Below are positions 31,850 to 42,860 of a stretch of 64,000 bases of DNA, piece after piece. This stretch comes from Breviolum minutum Mf 1.05b.01. Its lineage: Eukaryota; Sar; Dinophyceae; Suessiales; Symbiodiniaceae. Within the stretch, counting starts at the first letter, position 1; each line of letters opens with the position of its first letter. Below the pieces are notes generated by a model, which was not told the DNA's origin, did not search any database, and worked only from the letters and a program-made list of their open reading frames with translations. Both the position numbers and the translations under genes were made by a program. The stretch lies in the NCBI GenBank assembly GCA_000507305.1, contig DF239029.1:468364-532363 (forward strand). The letters are read 5' to 3'.

Positions 31850-33340
31850 TGGAGGCGATTTGGTCGTTTTGTTCCAAAGGGTTAAGGGGAAGTACAACAA
31901 ACGGAACTTCAGAATTCATATCCGTTTTTTTCGTTGGAAAAATGGGGTGAAGAGATAAATATATATATATATATACATATATTTACGTATATATATATAT
32001 ATATACATGGATATATAAATATTCCTAATGAAAAAAGGTTGAGTTTCTCCATCTATGTAACCAAGTATTGTTTCAGCTTTCTTATGCAAAAAATCATTCC
32101 ATGCAAAGCTTCGCAAGACATGATTTGGGCCCAAAGTGGGGTCCATGGATTCAGCGCACAAACATTCTCAGAGCAAAGAGTTTGGGGTAGGGCACCCTTC
32201 CTTGGGCTGCCAGGGTGCATTAGAGATACATACCGTTGGTGGTTCAGAAATCCGGCGAGAAAACCAGTTGAGGTTGGTAGTTGAAATCCCACCATTTACA
32301 AGGTTTTTTAGCACCATCCAAACGGTGGGAATTTTCTCGCCGGATGACCGGAAGCCATCTACGATAGTGTGGGTCGTTGGGATTCACCTGTAAAAATCAT
32401 GGAAATTTTAAGGGTATTTGTTTCTTAAAGTCTAATCTTGGTCCAATAGTATAGCCTAAATATATATATAATACCCTGGAATTTTTCCATGCTTCACCTG
32501 ACAATAAGTCCCCAAAATGGAAAAAGGACAGGATATTTATATGATCTTTGGAAAACCCCATCATTTATCAGGTGGACAGGCCCGGCAAAACATTAAACTG
32601 AAAAAAGCGGGTGCCAAACGGTTCCCGTGCAGTTGAAACCGGGTTTGTCCAAGGGGTCAAGGTCGGAGTCGTCCAGGTGTCAATTCACCAATTTTTTTCA
32701 GCGTTTTTTTTCTTGGCACCCAGGGTTTTGTTCACAGGTTCCAGAAAAACCCTGGGATGAAGGGTGATAATGATGGGTTTGCAGGTAGATATATATATAT
32801 ATATATATATATTGTATATATATTATTTTTTTTTCTAATATATATTTATACCAGATATATGAAAAATCCATCAATTCGCAATGCTCGTTTCATCCATCCG
32901 CACCCATCATTCTCTCGTCCCGGCCCATGCCGTTTTCGGGAGTTTCCCGGACGGTTGGAGGTGCCAAATCGCCAGCTGGGCGTCTTGCTGGCCGTGACAT
33001 CACCCTAAGTCGAGAGAGTAAGTGGTGAAACACCGGATGCTGGTTGTTAGATCTCCAACGGCTGTTGGGCTGTTGGACGATGCGTTTTAAAGTAAAAAGC
33101 CAACCCAGCAGTTTCAGAAACTTTTTTCTACAATGCTTTTTTTTTCAAAGCACCAATGTAGAAAGAGAGGCTTAGGATATCTATATAAATCTGGTACGCA
33201 AGGAAATTGCAGGATCAAATCTCATGAAGCAGCTTGTTACATAATTCATCATAATTCTGCAATTGAAGACACGTTTGGTACTCCCAAAAGAATGGTGTAC
33301 CAGATTCATGATTGGCCTTGAAAAAGAACATGAGTTGCGA
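31850..33340. other. intron space with repeats
   Basis: It holds TA tracts (31955-32020, 32785-32850), a family D copy (32228-32365) and a coding-like minus patch near 32090-32200 (GSPRKGALPQTLCSEN) without clear splice sites. Nothing else recognised. Confidence 0.45.
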
Positions 33341-33360
33341 GGTGAATATCCTCACCTCAC

Positions 33361-33460
33361 CCCCAAGCTGACAAGGCACTTGGGAATAATCTCCCGGACC
33401 GGGTAACACGCGAGTCTTTCCCATATCCTTGGAGGACCGGGGTTTCATCCAACCTCCAAG
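33361..33460 (-). CDS. STPGR/SHIPPO-like exon (PGPGDY)
   Basis: Acceptor acataaacag and donor CTTGGGG|GTGAGG bound 100 nt: LGGWMKPRSSKDMGK then TRVLPGPGDYSQV and PCQLG. The basic stretch before PGPGDY and the about 25-residue spacing fit one STPGR repeat. Confidence 0.65.
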
Positions 33461-33659
33461 CTGTTTATGTTTTGCAGGTAGATCTCTTTGCAAAGCTGAG
33501 AAGACACTGGTGAATTCAATAAACATTCCCACAATTGACTATATATAACTATCAGGATTTCTATGAAACAGGGTAGTATGATCCCTTACAGTATCTAATC
33601 CTTTCATCACAGCTGTTTTTTTCAGAAAGCTCACTGCAGTTGGGTTTATGGTTTTTCTC

Positions 33660-33749
33660 TCAGCTTGGGCCCCCAAGCAAACTTCTGTCCAGCAGTGTAC
33701 TTCGCACTCTTCCCAAAGGTTTCCTGCACAGCGTCAAGATGGGCACGAA
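33660..33749 (-). CDS. internal exon of the same gene
   Basis: Acceptor tcttacctggaag opens RAHLDAVQETFGKSAK then YTAGQKFAWGPK. GQKFAWG resembles the aromatic strand that precedes PGPG in this family. The donor is not clear. Confidence 0.5.
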   Translation of the reverse strand, partial: FVPILTLCRKPLGRVRSTLLDRSLLGGPS

Positions 33750-34103
33750 CTTCCAGGTAAGAACAGGTAAAAACAGCTCAATTGCATAGGGAAAATAGAA
33801 CATCCCCACTGCATGGAGTAAAAATGGAGTCAGTACCACAAAAGTACGAAAAACACTTGAATTCCCAAGAGACGACACTGGGAGAAGAATCAGCTTCCAA
33901 GAAAATCGTTCACTTCCCTCTGTTGCTGGACCCTAAAAATCAAAACAAACCATAACCAACATAGCCATGGAAATCTTTAACTTCCCGCAAAATGCTCCGA
34001 AAAAAAAAAAAAAATCACCCCAAATCAACCCTCTCACCCCAAAAACTCCTTATGCTTAGCTTTCAAATTTTTGTGCTCCAGCTGTTCCTGATCCCAACCA
34101 CAC

Positions 34104-34220
34104 CTCCAAATCATAGTCTCCCGGCCCCGGCTCACCAGGCCCGCCCACGGCCACCGCGCCCGCACCGCGCCGCTCGCGGCGAGGAGTCATGGTCCATTTG
34201 GAGGCCGTGACGCCAGCCTC
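34104..34220 (-). CDS. STPGR/SHIPPO-like exon, 39 codons
   Basis: Acceptor tggtccatcag and donor TTGGAG|GTGTGG bound exactly 39 codons: EAGVTASKWTMTPRRE, then a GA-rich linker, then GEPGPGDYDLE. A[ST]KWTM-x-x-R-RE followed by PGPGDY is a complete STPGR unit. Very GC-rich. Confidence 0.65.
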
Positions 34221-34369
34221 CTGATGGACCATGGGAAGGGCGTGGCATAGATCCTATTGGATTTAACAGGAGATATATCAGATCATTGATGAATCCAACC
34301 TCAAATAGAAGGATTTGATTTGTTATCTCTTTTATCTTGAACCCATTTTTCTTTTGAACAGTGCCATCT

Positions 34370-34468
34370 ACCTTAACCAAAGGGTAAAATCACCAAATAT
34401 GCGGTGCAAGTTGTCTGCTGTCCGGACAACAAACATGCTCGCTGGCAAAGTACCACAAACAATCCAAC
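34370..34468 (-). CDS. candidate exon
   Basis: The minus frame reads GTLPASMFVVRTADNL then HRIFGDFTLWLR and TAG. A second frame ends TATTTG|GTGATT. Relation to the STPGR gene unknown. Confidence 0.4.
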
Positions 34469-34504
34469 TATGTCTCTCCACAATCTATTCATCTTATTAC
34501 CATG

Positions 34505-34605
34505 TAAGGCTTCTGTGAGACTGTTTTTTCTGGCGCATGAGACTGAGATACCTTGGATTTTGTCGCTCAGAAGACTTGATCAGTTCTTCAAAACAAAAAC
34601 CACAC
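34505..34605 (-). CDS. candidate exon
   Basis: The minus frame reads CFEELIKSSERQNPRY then LSLMRQKKQSHRSL. The inner donor CCAAG|GTATCT would shorten it. Confidence 0.4.
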
Positions 34606-34695
34606 TGATGTGCATCGGATTATTCAAAGGTATCATATCATATCCTCAACGACTTCTCCTTATACACCAGGAGAAAACTTCCTGTAGGTATATAC

Positions 34696-34769
34696 CTGTT
34701 TCGGGTTCCAAAACGCCTCAATGGTTCGTTGGGTTCCCAGGTTGGAGGTGTACGGGTTTACATTATAGA
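34696..34769 (-). CDS. internal exon, 24 codons
   Basis: Acceptor gaatatcgtag and consensus donor CCGAAACAG|GTATAT bound 74 nt reading YNVNPYTSNLGTQRTI then EAFWNPKQ. The composition fits a linker between STPGR repeats, but there is no signature. Confidence 0.55.
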
Positions 34770-35268
34770 CTACGATATTCTAGGCATGTCCCAAACATGG
34801 ACAAGCTTTTCAAAGAGCGAGTTTTCAGAATCTCGACTTTTTTTTCCTCCAGATAGCCTGGCTCCACCCTATCAAACAAAAACGACGTTGCCACCTTCTT
34901 TCGCCACATGGTGAAAAATTTGGCTACTTTTTCACTCGGCTGACTTAAGCATATACATATATGTGTACCTGGAACCTGTGAATGTGCTCCATTTCAGGGC
35001 TAAAAAAATCCTGTTTCACCTTCCAAAAGAAGGCCCAAACTCCACTCCGATCAAAAAATAAGGGAGGGCTAATAAGGGTCATCAAAAGGCTTCTAAAGGT
35101 AACAATAAAATATATTGTACCCTCCTAAAAAAAACGAACAAATATCCCAACCCATCATCCAGAAAGGCAGCACTTTTTGAAATCCAATAAATTTCCCTCC
35201 CCGTTTTCCCGATTTGGGGAGGGACACCTGGGACCCCAGAATTCGCCCAAGCCCCCCCAAATCCAGAC

Positions 35269-35420
35269 CTGTGCCAATTCATACGCTCCAGGCCCTGGGA
35301 TCTTCTGCTTCCCAATGGGGTCGCGCCCAGATAAGCCGAAGGAGAAGATGGGCCCCTGGAGGTCGCCAAAATCATCCGAGATTTTTGTCATCAAAGGGGT
35401 GGACGTGAGGGTAAGCTTAC
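35269..35420 (-). CDS. STPGR/SHIPPO-like exon (PGPGAY)
   Basis: Acceptor attttttcag and donor GGCACAG|GTCTGG bound 152 nt: LTSTPLMTKISDDFGD, LQGPIFSFGLSGRDP, IGKQKIPGPGAYELAQ. FSFG-x-SGRDP...PGPGAY is the best STPGR match in the window. These proteins line axonemal microtubules, so a flagellar role is likely by family. Confidence 0.7.
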
Positions 35421-35429
35421 CTGAAAAAA

Positions 35430-36690
35430 TGGATGGATTTTTTTGAAAATGCCTTGAACCCAAATGTTTGGACCTAATAAAATCCAGAAAATGCGATGTT
35501 TCCAGCATTTTACGTAATGTTTGCCTAGTTACCTCCTGGCTTTCTTTAGAAAAGAAACAGAAGTTGGATGTTTTTTGCCATGCCACATAAAATTATCCGT
35601 GCAATTTTCCTTATACATGATCAGATTTAGGCTTGTCCTTGGAAATACCTGAGTAGAGAGGGATTGTTATTTGGGAGGCATATGCCTTCAGAATCAAATT
35701 TCACTTCCCAGCAATCCCATCATGTCCTGTTTCGCACCACTCATGCTTTCAAGTTAAAAAAAAAAAAACATCTGTTAACATGTTGATTACTAGCCAACTG
35801 CCGCAAGAATACGCCAACAAATCCATGAAAATGCATGCAAATGGCAAGAAACTTTTCTGTGTACTTTCTCGCTCCCAGTTGGTTGTCACTGTGCCGATGT
35901 TTCCAACCAAAGAAAAATGCCCACGAAGCCCTGTTTTTTTCGGCGCTCCTTCTGATATCTGGACCTCAAAGCATGGAGGATGCAGCCCTGTATGCTCCCC
36001 TGAAAACTAACAGCTGCCCGCCCCTGAAGAATGATGCTTTTTCAAGACCATTTTCCTTTTGAGGAAATGGTCCCTTTAAAAAGGGGCTATGTTAATTTTC
36101 GCGGTGGTAAATTGAAAAGTTCAATTGCATATGTTACCCTCCCTAAAACCAACAAATTTTCACCTGAAAATGATGCTTCGACAATGAATGCTCCTTTTGG
36201 GGCTTTTGCTGTTCGTTTCCAGGAGGGTATACGAACATAGCAAACCCTGCTACCCTCTGGGAAACTAACATCGCAATGGAATATCATCGTTTTCAATACG
36301 AAATACATCTTCAAAGGGTCCATGTTCCAGCCAGCTATGCTAGTTTGCCGGAGCGTAAATCATATAATGTCTCATGCCTCTCATGTATCATAATATAACA
36401 CGAGTATGGATTGATCTCATATTTCATTCACTGGTGCATACATCCTGCATTCTCAAAAAGCCATTGGGATATGTTTGACATTGCTCAACAAGATATGATA
36501 CATAGGACTATAATTAACTATTACTAGGTCTGCATGTTATTCCAACTACAATATTTTAGAAGGGATCCTTCTACTGTGAAAAGTGAAAACTCCTGCATTT
36601 CACCAAAAGGTTTCTGACTCTCGTTATACAAAACGGTTGATTCATGTGAGGATCATTTGACCGACTTCGTGACTTCAACGCAACGAATCC
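35430..36690. other. intron space with repeats
   Basis: Two family B copies (36008-36110, 36135-36231) and one family A copy (36252-36350) lie head to tail. The minus frame FGWKHRHSDNQLGARK at 35840-35920 is coding-like but unbounded. The rest is AT-rich. Confidence 0.5.
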
Positions 36691-36699
36691 TGCCAGGAC

Positions 36700-36765
36700 C
36701 TCAAGGGGATTTCTGCATCAAGATACATAGCACCAACGGCATCGGTGCCATCATCCAAATGGTAC
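36700..36765 (-). CDS. internal exon with an overlapping upstream frame
   Basis: Acceptor tttgccttgcag and donor CCTTGAG|GTCCTG bound 66 nt: YHLDDGTDAVGAMYLD then AEIPLR. Just upstream a different frame (AVHSYFHPCFAREGNV) reads up to the same CAG; a one-base shift separates them. Confidence 0.45.
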
Positions 36766-37135
36766 CTGCAAGGCAAAGTTGACGTTGCCCTCTCTGGCAA
36801 AACAGGGATGGAAATATGAATGTACCGCCTCCAAGAATGGCATGGTCTTTTCTAATTAGTATGTTTTCCTTTTTTGGGGCTTTGTTTCAAAGTGATTTCC
36901 AATTTGGGGGGTATCATTCTGGAGGGGAAGGACATGTCTGGGGGACATGAAGTGTCTGAGTCCAGGTGTGTACCGTATTTCAGTGTCCATACTTGTAGGT
37001 ATGCATGATGAAATTCACAATTCATAGTTCATGGCTATAGAAATCGGTAGATTTCCAATCCATCAAAAGTTCAATAATTGCTTTTACTTCAGTACCAGCA
37101 AGTGACGATTCCTGCAGGGGCAAATCTATCTATAT

Positions 37136-37217
37136 ACTCAAAGGCCCAGCTGACGTCAATACATTGCGAGCTAGGCGGTCTACGTCTATGTCTAAATTGT
37201 ACCCAAGACATCGCGCC
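37136..37217 (-). CDS. candidate exon
   Basis: Acceptor tgtaatttgcag opens ARCLGYNLDIDVDRLA then RNVLTSAGPL, with a stop shortly after. Confidence 0.45.
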
Positions 37218-37399
37218 CTGCAAATTACAGCTCATAAACTCAGATCCACAAGCAACAAACTCAAGCAACAAACTCGGTCCTAGGTGTTTTGAAAAAATGT
37301 TGCCCAAACAACAAGGTCTTTTTAATCCTTCTAGTTATCTAGTTGTGGTAGCAAGCCAACTCCACCCCCATGGCCGGGCCCATTACTAGGGTCAGGCAC

Positions 37400-37459
37400 G
37401 TGCCAGGACCGGGCGGCAAGAAGCGTCGGTCCATGTCGCTGGAGTGTTTGAAGCTCCAC
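37400..37459 (-). CDS. STPGR/SHIPPO-like exon
   Basis: Acceptor catttcacag and donor CCTGGCAC|GTGCCT bound 60 nt: WSFKHSSDMDRRFLPP then GPG. WSFKH...PPGPGT fits one STPGR repeat and is the highest-coordinate one, so the gene probably runs from here down to 30.65 kb. Confidence 0.55.
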
Positions 37460-37478
37460 CTGTGAAATGTTCACAACC

Positions 37479-37508
37479 ACAACCACAACAACAACGACGA
37501 CAACAACG

Positions 37509-37586
<78 letters not shown>

Positions 37587-37690
37587 GCACCAACAACAGC
37601 ACCAACAACAGCAACAACAACAACAACAACAACAACAACAGCACCAACAACAGCACCAACAACTACTACTACAACAACGGCTGCAACGGC
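37479..37690. repeat. (CAA)n/(CAG)n compound microsatellite
   Basis: Over 180 bases of CAA with CAG, CGA and CAC interruptions that repeat as a higher-order block (caacagcaccaacagcac twice). Long Q, T and L frames over it are artefacts. Confidence 0.9.
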
Positions 37691-37844
37691 AATCTAGAAC
37701 ATTGGCAGAGCATCAGCAGGGAAATGGCAGGCATCCGCGTTTGCTTTTGAACCAATGACACGAATACCAAGACCACCAACATCACAATTACCACCACTTT
37801 AAAAATCTGAGAACAACACAACGGCAACTTCCCTCTACAACATA

Positions 37845-38405
37845 TCAAGATGAAGCCTTCGGGCCGACTGTGCACCACAGGCAGGTTGGCAGCGACTCGA
37901 TGCCCGATACAGAATCCCAGGTCAGCTGGATAAGAGAAAGACATATTTCCAGACCATTCCAATGACACACTTTTGTGTCAGCACTAAAAAAAAACATACC
38001 CCAACAAAAAAAGTGTTTAGGGAAAAACCCCCTGGTGTGACATTCATATCTTCCACCTCTCAAGGAGAAGCGCCCCCCCCACCTCGGAGAGCGCCGGATG
38101 TGTGAAAGGCCATGCATCCGCGGAAACTCCTGGGAAATGTCCAGTCCTAATCCCAACCATCCCGATGGAAAGAAGTCAAGTCGACTCCCCCCCAATCAGG
38201 GTCCACATTCAGGAACCTTGACTCGGGGGGGGTGGTGGGTGGTATTTACCAACTTTTGCACACCCCCTTGTTGCAGCCACCAACTTTACCACCATCGTAA
38301 AGTCAAGCATTCCGTTAAACCATCCCGGATCCTCGGTGGTCCGGTCGCGAGGGATCTCGCCTAATCGGATCCGCTGGGAAGTTCTCCAAATGACCGTGAG
38401 TTTTT
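37845..38405 (-). CDS. coding-like patches, exon limits unresolved
   Basis: Three minus patches look coding: DLGFCIGHRVAANLPVV near 37900; LGLGLDISQEFPRMHG then SHIRRSPRWGGRFSL near 38060-38190; LGEIPRDRTTEDPGWF near 38340. Donor TTGAGAG|GTGGAA fits the second. They may belong upstream of the STPGR exons. Confidence 0.4.
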
Positions 38406-38804
38406 GGGAGGATTTTCTGGCAAATCTCGTCAAGCAAAAGCTCTGTTTTTTTAGCCAATTTTTCAAAGATAGATTCTCAGAGCGATTTTCCGAGATTTCT
38501 GGTGAGATGCTGAAAGTCCCAACTAATAAACAGACTACGTATCCTCCAAGTAGGAAAGGTAGAAGACACTGATTCTTCGCTTGCTGAAAATCCACGAAGT
38601 TGAAGGTAGGTTCTGAAGGAATCGGACCTTGCAGTTTCAAAAAAAAAACCTAGCACTGCTGGATCACGACACCACGTGCATCAACCAATTATTGCTATCT
38701 GTTAACAACCACTTTCTAAGCTAGCCATGAGTCCAACTGTGGAAAATATTGGCAGCCAACCTCCGTGTTTTTGAAGGGTATATAAATTGCAAGCAAAATG
38801 CAAC

Positions 38805-38915
38805 CTCCAATGTCCATCCCCTCGAAGATCTCCAATCCTTGCCGCTGCACCTATCGAACCATTGGCCACGCCCTCTACAACCATGGCAAGGGAATCCAAG
38901 GTGTGATTGGGCAAT
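38805..38915 (-). CDS. internal exon
   Basis: The minus frame reads LDSLAMVVEGVANGSIG then AAARIGDLRGDGHW, donor CATTGGAG|GTTGCA. The acceptor is approximate (catggttgtag possible). Confidence 0.5.
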
Positions 38916-39134
38916 GGCTTACCGCTGCGTTGCAACATCCTTAGGGCGAAATGACGCGCCTTTAGCGGTGAAAAAAAAACGTCCGATTCTTCAAAGGGGA
39001 AAAAAAGAGAGCCTCATCTCATGATGTACATATAGCTATTTACATGAACATATGTATACAATATATATATACACATAAACATGTTATGTATATATGTATG
39101 GGTGAATTACAATCATATTACAATATTTCACAAT

Positions 39135-39300
39135 TTTCAAACTCCCAAGGTCTCAAGAAATCTTTCATATCTTTCCACGTTCAGCCCAAGAGACTCTCCC
39201 AAGGTTTTCCCGCGCACGGCCACCTGGCAGCCAGGTCTGCATCCCTCATAAATGCAGTGAACTACTTCGGATGGGATCAACGAAGTTAAATTCTGAAACT
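39135..39300 (-). CDS. internal exon, limits approximate
   Basis: The minus frame reads NLTSLIPSEVVHCIYEG, CRPGCQVAVRGKTLGE, SLGLNVERYERFLETLG. The frame is also open upstream through a 21-bp palindrome (aggatgttcctggaacatcct, 39347-39367). Confidence 0.45.
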
Positions 39301-39734
39301 GGTTGCTGTACTCAACTTTCAAGTAAAGCATGAAAAGTAGAAGCCCAGGATGTTCCAGGAACATCCTACTTCGCACTAACTTTACAGCAAGTGGAGCAAT
39401 TGGCCAGGTCAGCAATAAAATCAATAAAACGCGAAAGGCTTCTAAGCCAAATATTCATGCTTCCTCATTTCTATAGCAACAATGAAAATTCTAAGACCTC
39501 TCTAAACGAAATAGAAAAATGTGAACTTCAGTTGCTATTTATCATGAATATGAAGACTTCACAAATTATGTCATGTCATAGTTGGTAGCCCAATGGCTCA
39601 TGATAGCAACTCGTCAAGAAGGCGAGCCATATCAACTTCAACCCATTTTGAGAACTTGTTTATACTTATTCCTAGATTACATGAATAGATATCGTAACTC
39701 AAATGGCAAATATCAATGAATATACATATACAAC

Positions 39735-39785
39735 CCGCCGGACGTTTTTCCGCGCGTGTGTTTTCACTATTTTTCTTCCACACCT
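39735..39785 (-). CDS. internal exon, 17 codons
   Basis: Acceptor cccattccag and donor CCGGCGG|GTTGTA bound 51 nt: VWKKNSENTRAEKRPA. Strongly basic. Confidence 0.5.
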
Positions 39786-39859
39786 CTGGAATGGGTTCAT
39801 CTTTTTCTATGGTATTTACAATGTTTTTCTTGTTCCATGTATTGTTTTGGTGTCTGAAA

Positions 39860-39975
39860 TGTTGTCATTTACAGTGGTAACCAAATTTAATGATATTTTA
39901 ATATGCAAATTACATAGGTTTGTGTTGTATGAAGTTGTTTCAAAGGCTTCTCGGGGGAGCCTCCTCCAGCAATGG
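39860..39975 (-). CDS. candidate exon
   Basis: The minus frame reads HCWRRLPREAFETTSY then NTNLCNLHIK. Boundaries not found. Confidence 0.35.
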
Positions 39976-40039
39976 TTTATTCGTTTTCTTGTGTTTTTCC
40001 AATCCAATGTTTTCCGAAAACGAGTTTGAATTGAATGCA

Positions 40040-40221
40040 GTATGTACCGAAGCAGTCCATTCCGTAGCACTTGGAACACGGGTTACATTACAGGTTTGGA
40101 CATGTGTAAAGTATGTACCGAAGCAGTCCATTGCGTAGCACTTGGAACACGGGTTACATTACAGGTTTGGACATGTGTAAAGTATGTACCGAAGCAGTGC
40201 ATTCCGTAGCAGTTTGAACAT
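40040..40221. repeat. 71-bp tandem repeat, about 2.6 units
   Basis: Units start gtatgtaccgaagcagtcca at 40040, 40111 and 40182, giving a period of exactly 71. The first two units differ at one base (ttccg/ttgcg). No ORF. Confidence 0.95.
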
Positions 40222-40414
40222 GTGCCTTTTTACACGTACGGTTTCCCGTCCGCTAGCATATACATGTATCTGGACAAATTACTCTAATTCATAAACCTGA
40301 ATGTTTCGGGCAGACACTGGGGGGATTCCCTCATTAAAAACCACCATTTGGGGTGACTACTCGGCGGGAAAGGTCGCTATAATTTGCCCATCTCCACTGT
40401 TCCACTGTTGTCAC

Positions 40415-40491
40415 CCGAAGCGAAACGCCTGCAGCTCGGCTACACTGGTAATGCCCACACGGCACAAGCGCGCTTCGATGGCCTCTAAATC
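40415..40491 (-). CDS. internal exon carrying the repeated motif
   Basis: Acceptor gtttctgggag and donor CGCTTCGG|GTGACA bound 77 nt: DLEAIEARLCRVGITS then VAELQAFRF. Same motif as 21351-21416 (DVDAVESKLKRIGVQS). It could be a helix-turn-helix-like repeat. Confidence 0.6.
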
Positions 40492-40713
40492 CTCCCAGAA
40501 ACCATTGGATGATTGGATACAAAAGACCTGGGATTCTGAGGATGATTGGAATATTCAATCTTTTCATTGGATGATTGGATTATTCTAAGTGGATACACAA
40601 AGTTTCTTTCTTTCTTTAGGTCTGTCTATTCATGGTCTTTGGTGTAAAAACTCTTGTGAAATTCTGTTCAAACCATACATCTCCATACAAAACCTTAAGG
40701 AGCACTATATGAG

Positions 40714-40799
40714 TCATCCACGGATCATGCCATTCTCTAACTCAGAAGTTGATGACCTGAAAGGCTTCAGCCTTGCTCCGAGAACCCCAAAACTGGCAA
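40714..40799 (-). CDS. exon ending in a stop
   Basis: Acceptor cttctcag opens ASFGVLGARLKPFRSS then TSELENGMIRG and TGA. Possibly a gene 3' end. Confidence 0.45.
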
Positions 40800-41074
40800 C
40801 TGAGAAGCCCTAACAGAAAAACCTGGACCTATAAACCAACCAACCTTCTGCTGCATTTCAAACACGAAATTCAAGTCATTCACGAGGGTCTGGTACCAAA
40901 CCCTCCCTGAAACTGTGAGTTTATCCCTGAAAATGGATGCTTCAAAAACACGATCCTTTCCTTTTCAAATGGCCTATTTTCAGGGGTAAACTTGCTGGTT
41001 GTTTCAGGGGGGGTATCCATTTTTTCAAAGGCAACAAAAAAAATCCTCAACAAACTCCACCTTTCCGTCCAAAT

Positions 41075-41215
41075 CTCCACATCCACTCCTTCTTCCGCCA
41101 TGGAGGATCCACGAGATTCAACAAGTCTCTCAAGGAATTGGGAAGTTTCGATGGTGCCATGACCGAAACAACCCCCCTCAAAGGGATGACGGTGACGGGT
41201 CCCGCGGGTGAGACA
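41075..41215 (-). CDS. internal exon, strand preferred not proved
   Basis: The minus strand reads VVSVMAPSKLPNSLRDL then LNLVDPPWRKKEWMWR, donor CGGAAAG|GTGGAG. The plus strand also has KSLKELGSFDGAMTET with a GTGAGA donor. Minus chosen from neighbours. Confidence 0.45.
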
Positions 41216-41429
41216 AAGAAAACCTACACTAAACAGTTGTTGTTTGACGATGTTCTTTTAACTAATTAGCAAACTCTTGTAAATTTTAGGATACTTTAAG
41301 TAAAAAAGACTTTTATTTCCAATAGACGGTGACCAACTTCCATCGGCAGTTTCTTGTTCCTATTTAAATGGTGTCATCAATGTTCAATTTTGTTTAGATC
41401 AAAGTTTCAGACACTTTTTTTTGTTGAGA

Positions 41430-41546
41430 CGAATCTCCTGTCGCTTCGTTTCTGTCTGAATCCATGTCAAAAACATCTCCCCTTTCTTGATCCATAGCCA
41501 GGCGTCGGATGATGGTGCTACACCCCTCCAGTCATCGGAGATGTTG
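41430..41546 (-). CDS. internal exon
   Basis: Acceptor tcacttacag opens NISDDWRGVAPSSDAW then LWIKKGEMFLTWIQT and ETKRQEIRLN. Donor not fixed. Tryptophan-rich. Confidence 0.45.
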
Positions 41547-41886
41547 CTGTAAGTGAAACATCCGCCATGGCTGTCTAGTTGGTGGTTTCAACCCAACTAG
41601 AAAATAGACCAGTCAAATTGGATCATTTCCCGGAGTAAGGATGAAAATATAAAATTGTTGGAATCGTGTTTTTTATGCACAAAAAAAACACAATGGCTGT
41701 ACATTCCTATTTTCCAAGAAGCTTTTTCTTGGTGACTTCCAACTTTGTATCCTCTTTTAACCCTCTACTCAAGGAACATAAAAACGGAAATTCACCCTTT
41801 TCCAATAAGACAAATTTGTCTACAAAAGGAGGCATTGTCCATTTCTATGTCCTCTATGTAAGCAGGGTAAATCCCCCATTCACCAC

Positions 41887-41993
41887 CCTTGACGTGCTTC
41901 TTTTTTCGGGCTTAGACCAAAACAGAATCCTTTCGCGGCTTGCAGTCGAATTGTGGGGCAGGCTTTTCGCATTTCGGAGCTATTTTGGGGTAG
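41887..41993 (-). CDS. internal exon after a 34-nt intron
   Basis: Acceptor tttgaaaatcag and donor CGTCAAGG|GTGGTG bound 107 nt: LPQNSSEMRKACPTIR, LQAAKGFCFGLSPKK, EARQG. Phase 0 start matches the upstream exon; the intron 41994-42027 (GTTTTCACCG...) is 34 nt. Confidence 0.6.
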
Positions 41994-42027
41994 CTGATTT
42001 TCAAAGAGAATTCCTAGCGGTGAAAAC

Positions 42028-42183
42028 TTCAAGGCCTTCAAACAGGGTCAAATGCCACGGGATTTTTTTTTCAACAAAATGCCTCAGAGATTGTTCCTCG
42101 GCAGATTTTTCCACTGAAGAGATGATGGTAGAGCCACCCAAAAAAGATGAATTTCGGAGATGTATCTGCCATTGTATCTGCTG
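42028..42183 (-). CDS. internal exon before a 34-nt intron
   Basis: The minus frame reads QIQWQIHLRNSSFLGG, STIISSVEKSAEEQSL, RHFVEKKIPWHLTLF, EGLE, donor CTTGAA|GTTTTC. Acceptor approximate (gcaaagcag). The plus-strand 176-codon frame over this region is its antisense shadow. Confidence 0.6.
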
Positions 42184-42736
42184 CTTTGCATTGTAAAAAT
42201 CGTCCAATAAAATGGCCTTGGAAGGTATTGTTTAATTCCAAGCACTTTGAACTCAGGGTATGTCTTTCATGAAAAACATGTACTTGTTTCCAATCGAACT
42301 ATTCCTAGCAGTTCCTTGAAAAAAAAAATGTCCTATGAAAATATTTGTTGAAGGCTGAAATCTGGCTAACCACCTGGGATGTAAAAAAAACTATAAAGAA
42401 TGGAATAAACTACCAACCTGCCGGATTTATTTTCCATCAACAGTATGAAAATATCATATCTATCTATCATACTCATTCATCTCAACCCTCCATGCTCCAG
42501 CTTCACGCAAGCCAAAAGGAAGCAATCATCGTCATCGTGGTGACAAGAAGACACATCGCACTATCGCAGCCTCTACCTTTCACGATACTACATCAATGTA
42601 CTTCCTGGAATCACTTTTTTTGGGGATCCTTGATCCTTATTTCATGGTTCTGACATTTTCATCCCACAGAACTGGGTAGGATGAAACATCCCTGACTCTG
42701 ACATATACCCATCTACAACCAAGGTGTGTTTCAAAA

Positions 42737-42800
42737 ACCTCAGTTTTTCAAAACCTTCAATGGATTCGAGAGATAGGAGTTCACCCAAATCCCCTTTTTC
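42737..42800 (-). CDS. candidate exon
   Basis: The minus frame reads DLGELLSLESIEGFEK, possibly after acceptor ttttctgaaaaag. Leucine-rich. Confidence 0.4.
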
Positions 42801-42841
42801 AGAAAATCAATACTACTACCCAGTAAAGTTGTCAAAAAAAA

Positions 42842-42849
42842 NNNNNNNN
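42842..42849. other. assembly gap (8 N)
   Basis: Eight N between poly-A and poly-T, which looks like the loop of an unresolved hairpin. Single N also occur at 20466, 52834 and 62521. Confidence 0.95.
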
Positions 42850-42860
42850 TTTTTTTCTTC

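Noticed and set aside
37444..37758. Poly-glutamine, poly-threonine and poly-leucine frames
   Set aside because: They are translations of a CAA/CAG microsatellite and are open in all frames because of the repeat.
41666..42196. Plus-strand open frame of 176 codons
   Set aside because: It lies antisense to two minus exons joined in phase by a 34-nt intron; its own composition is less regular and it lacks splice or start context.
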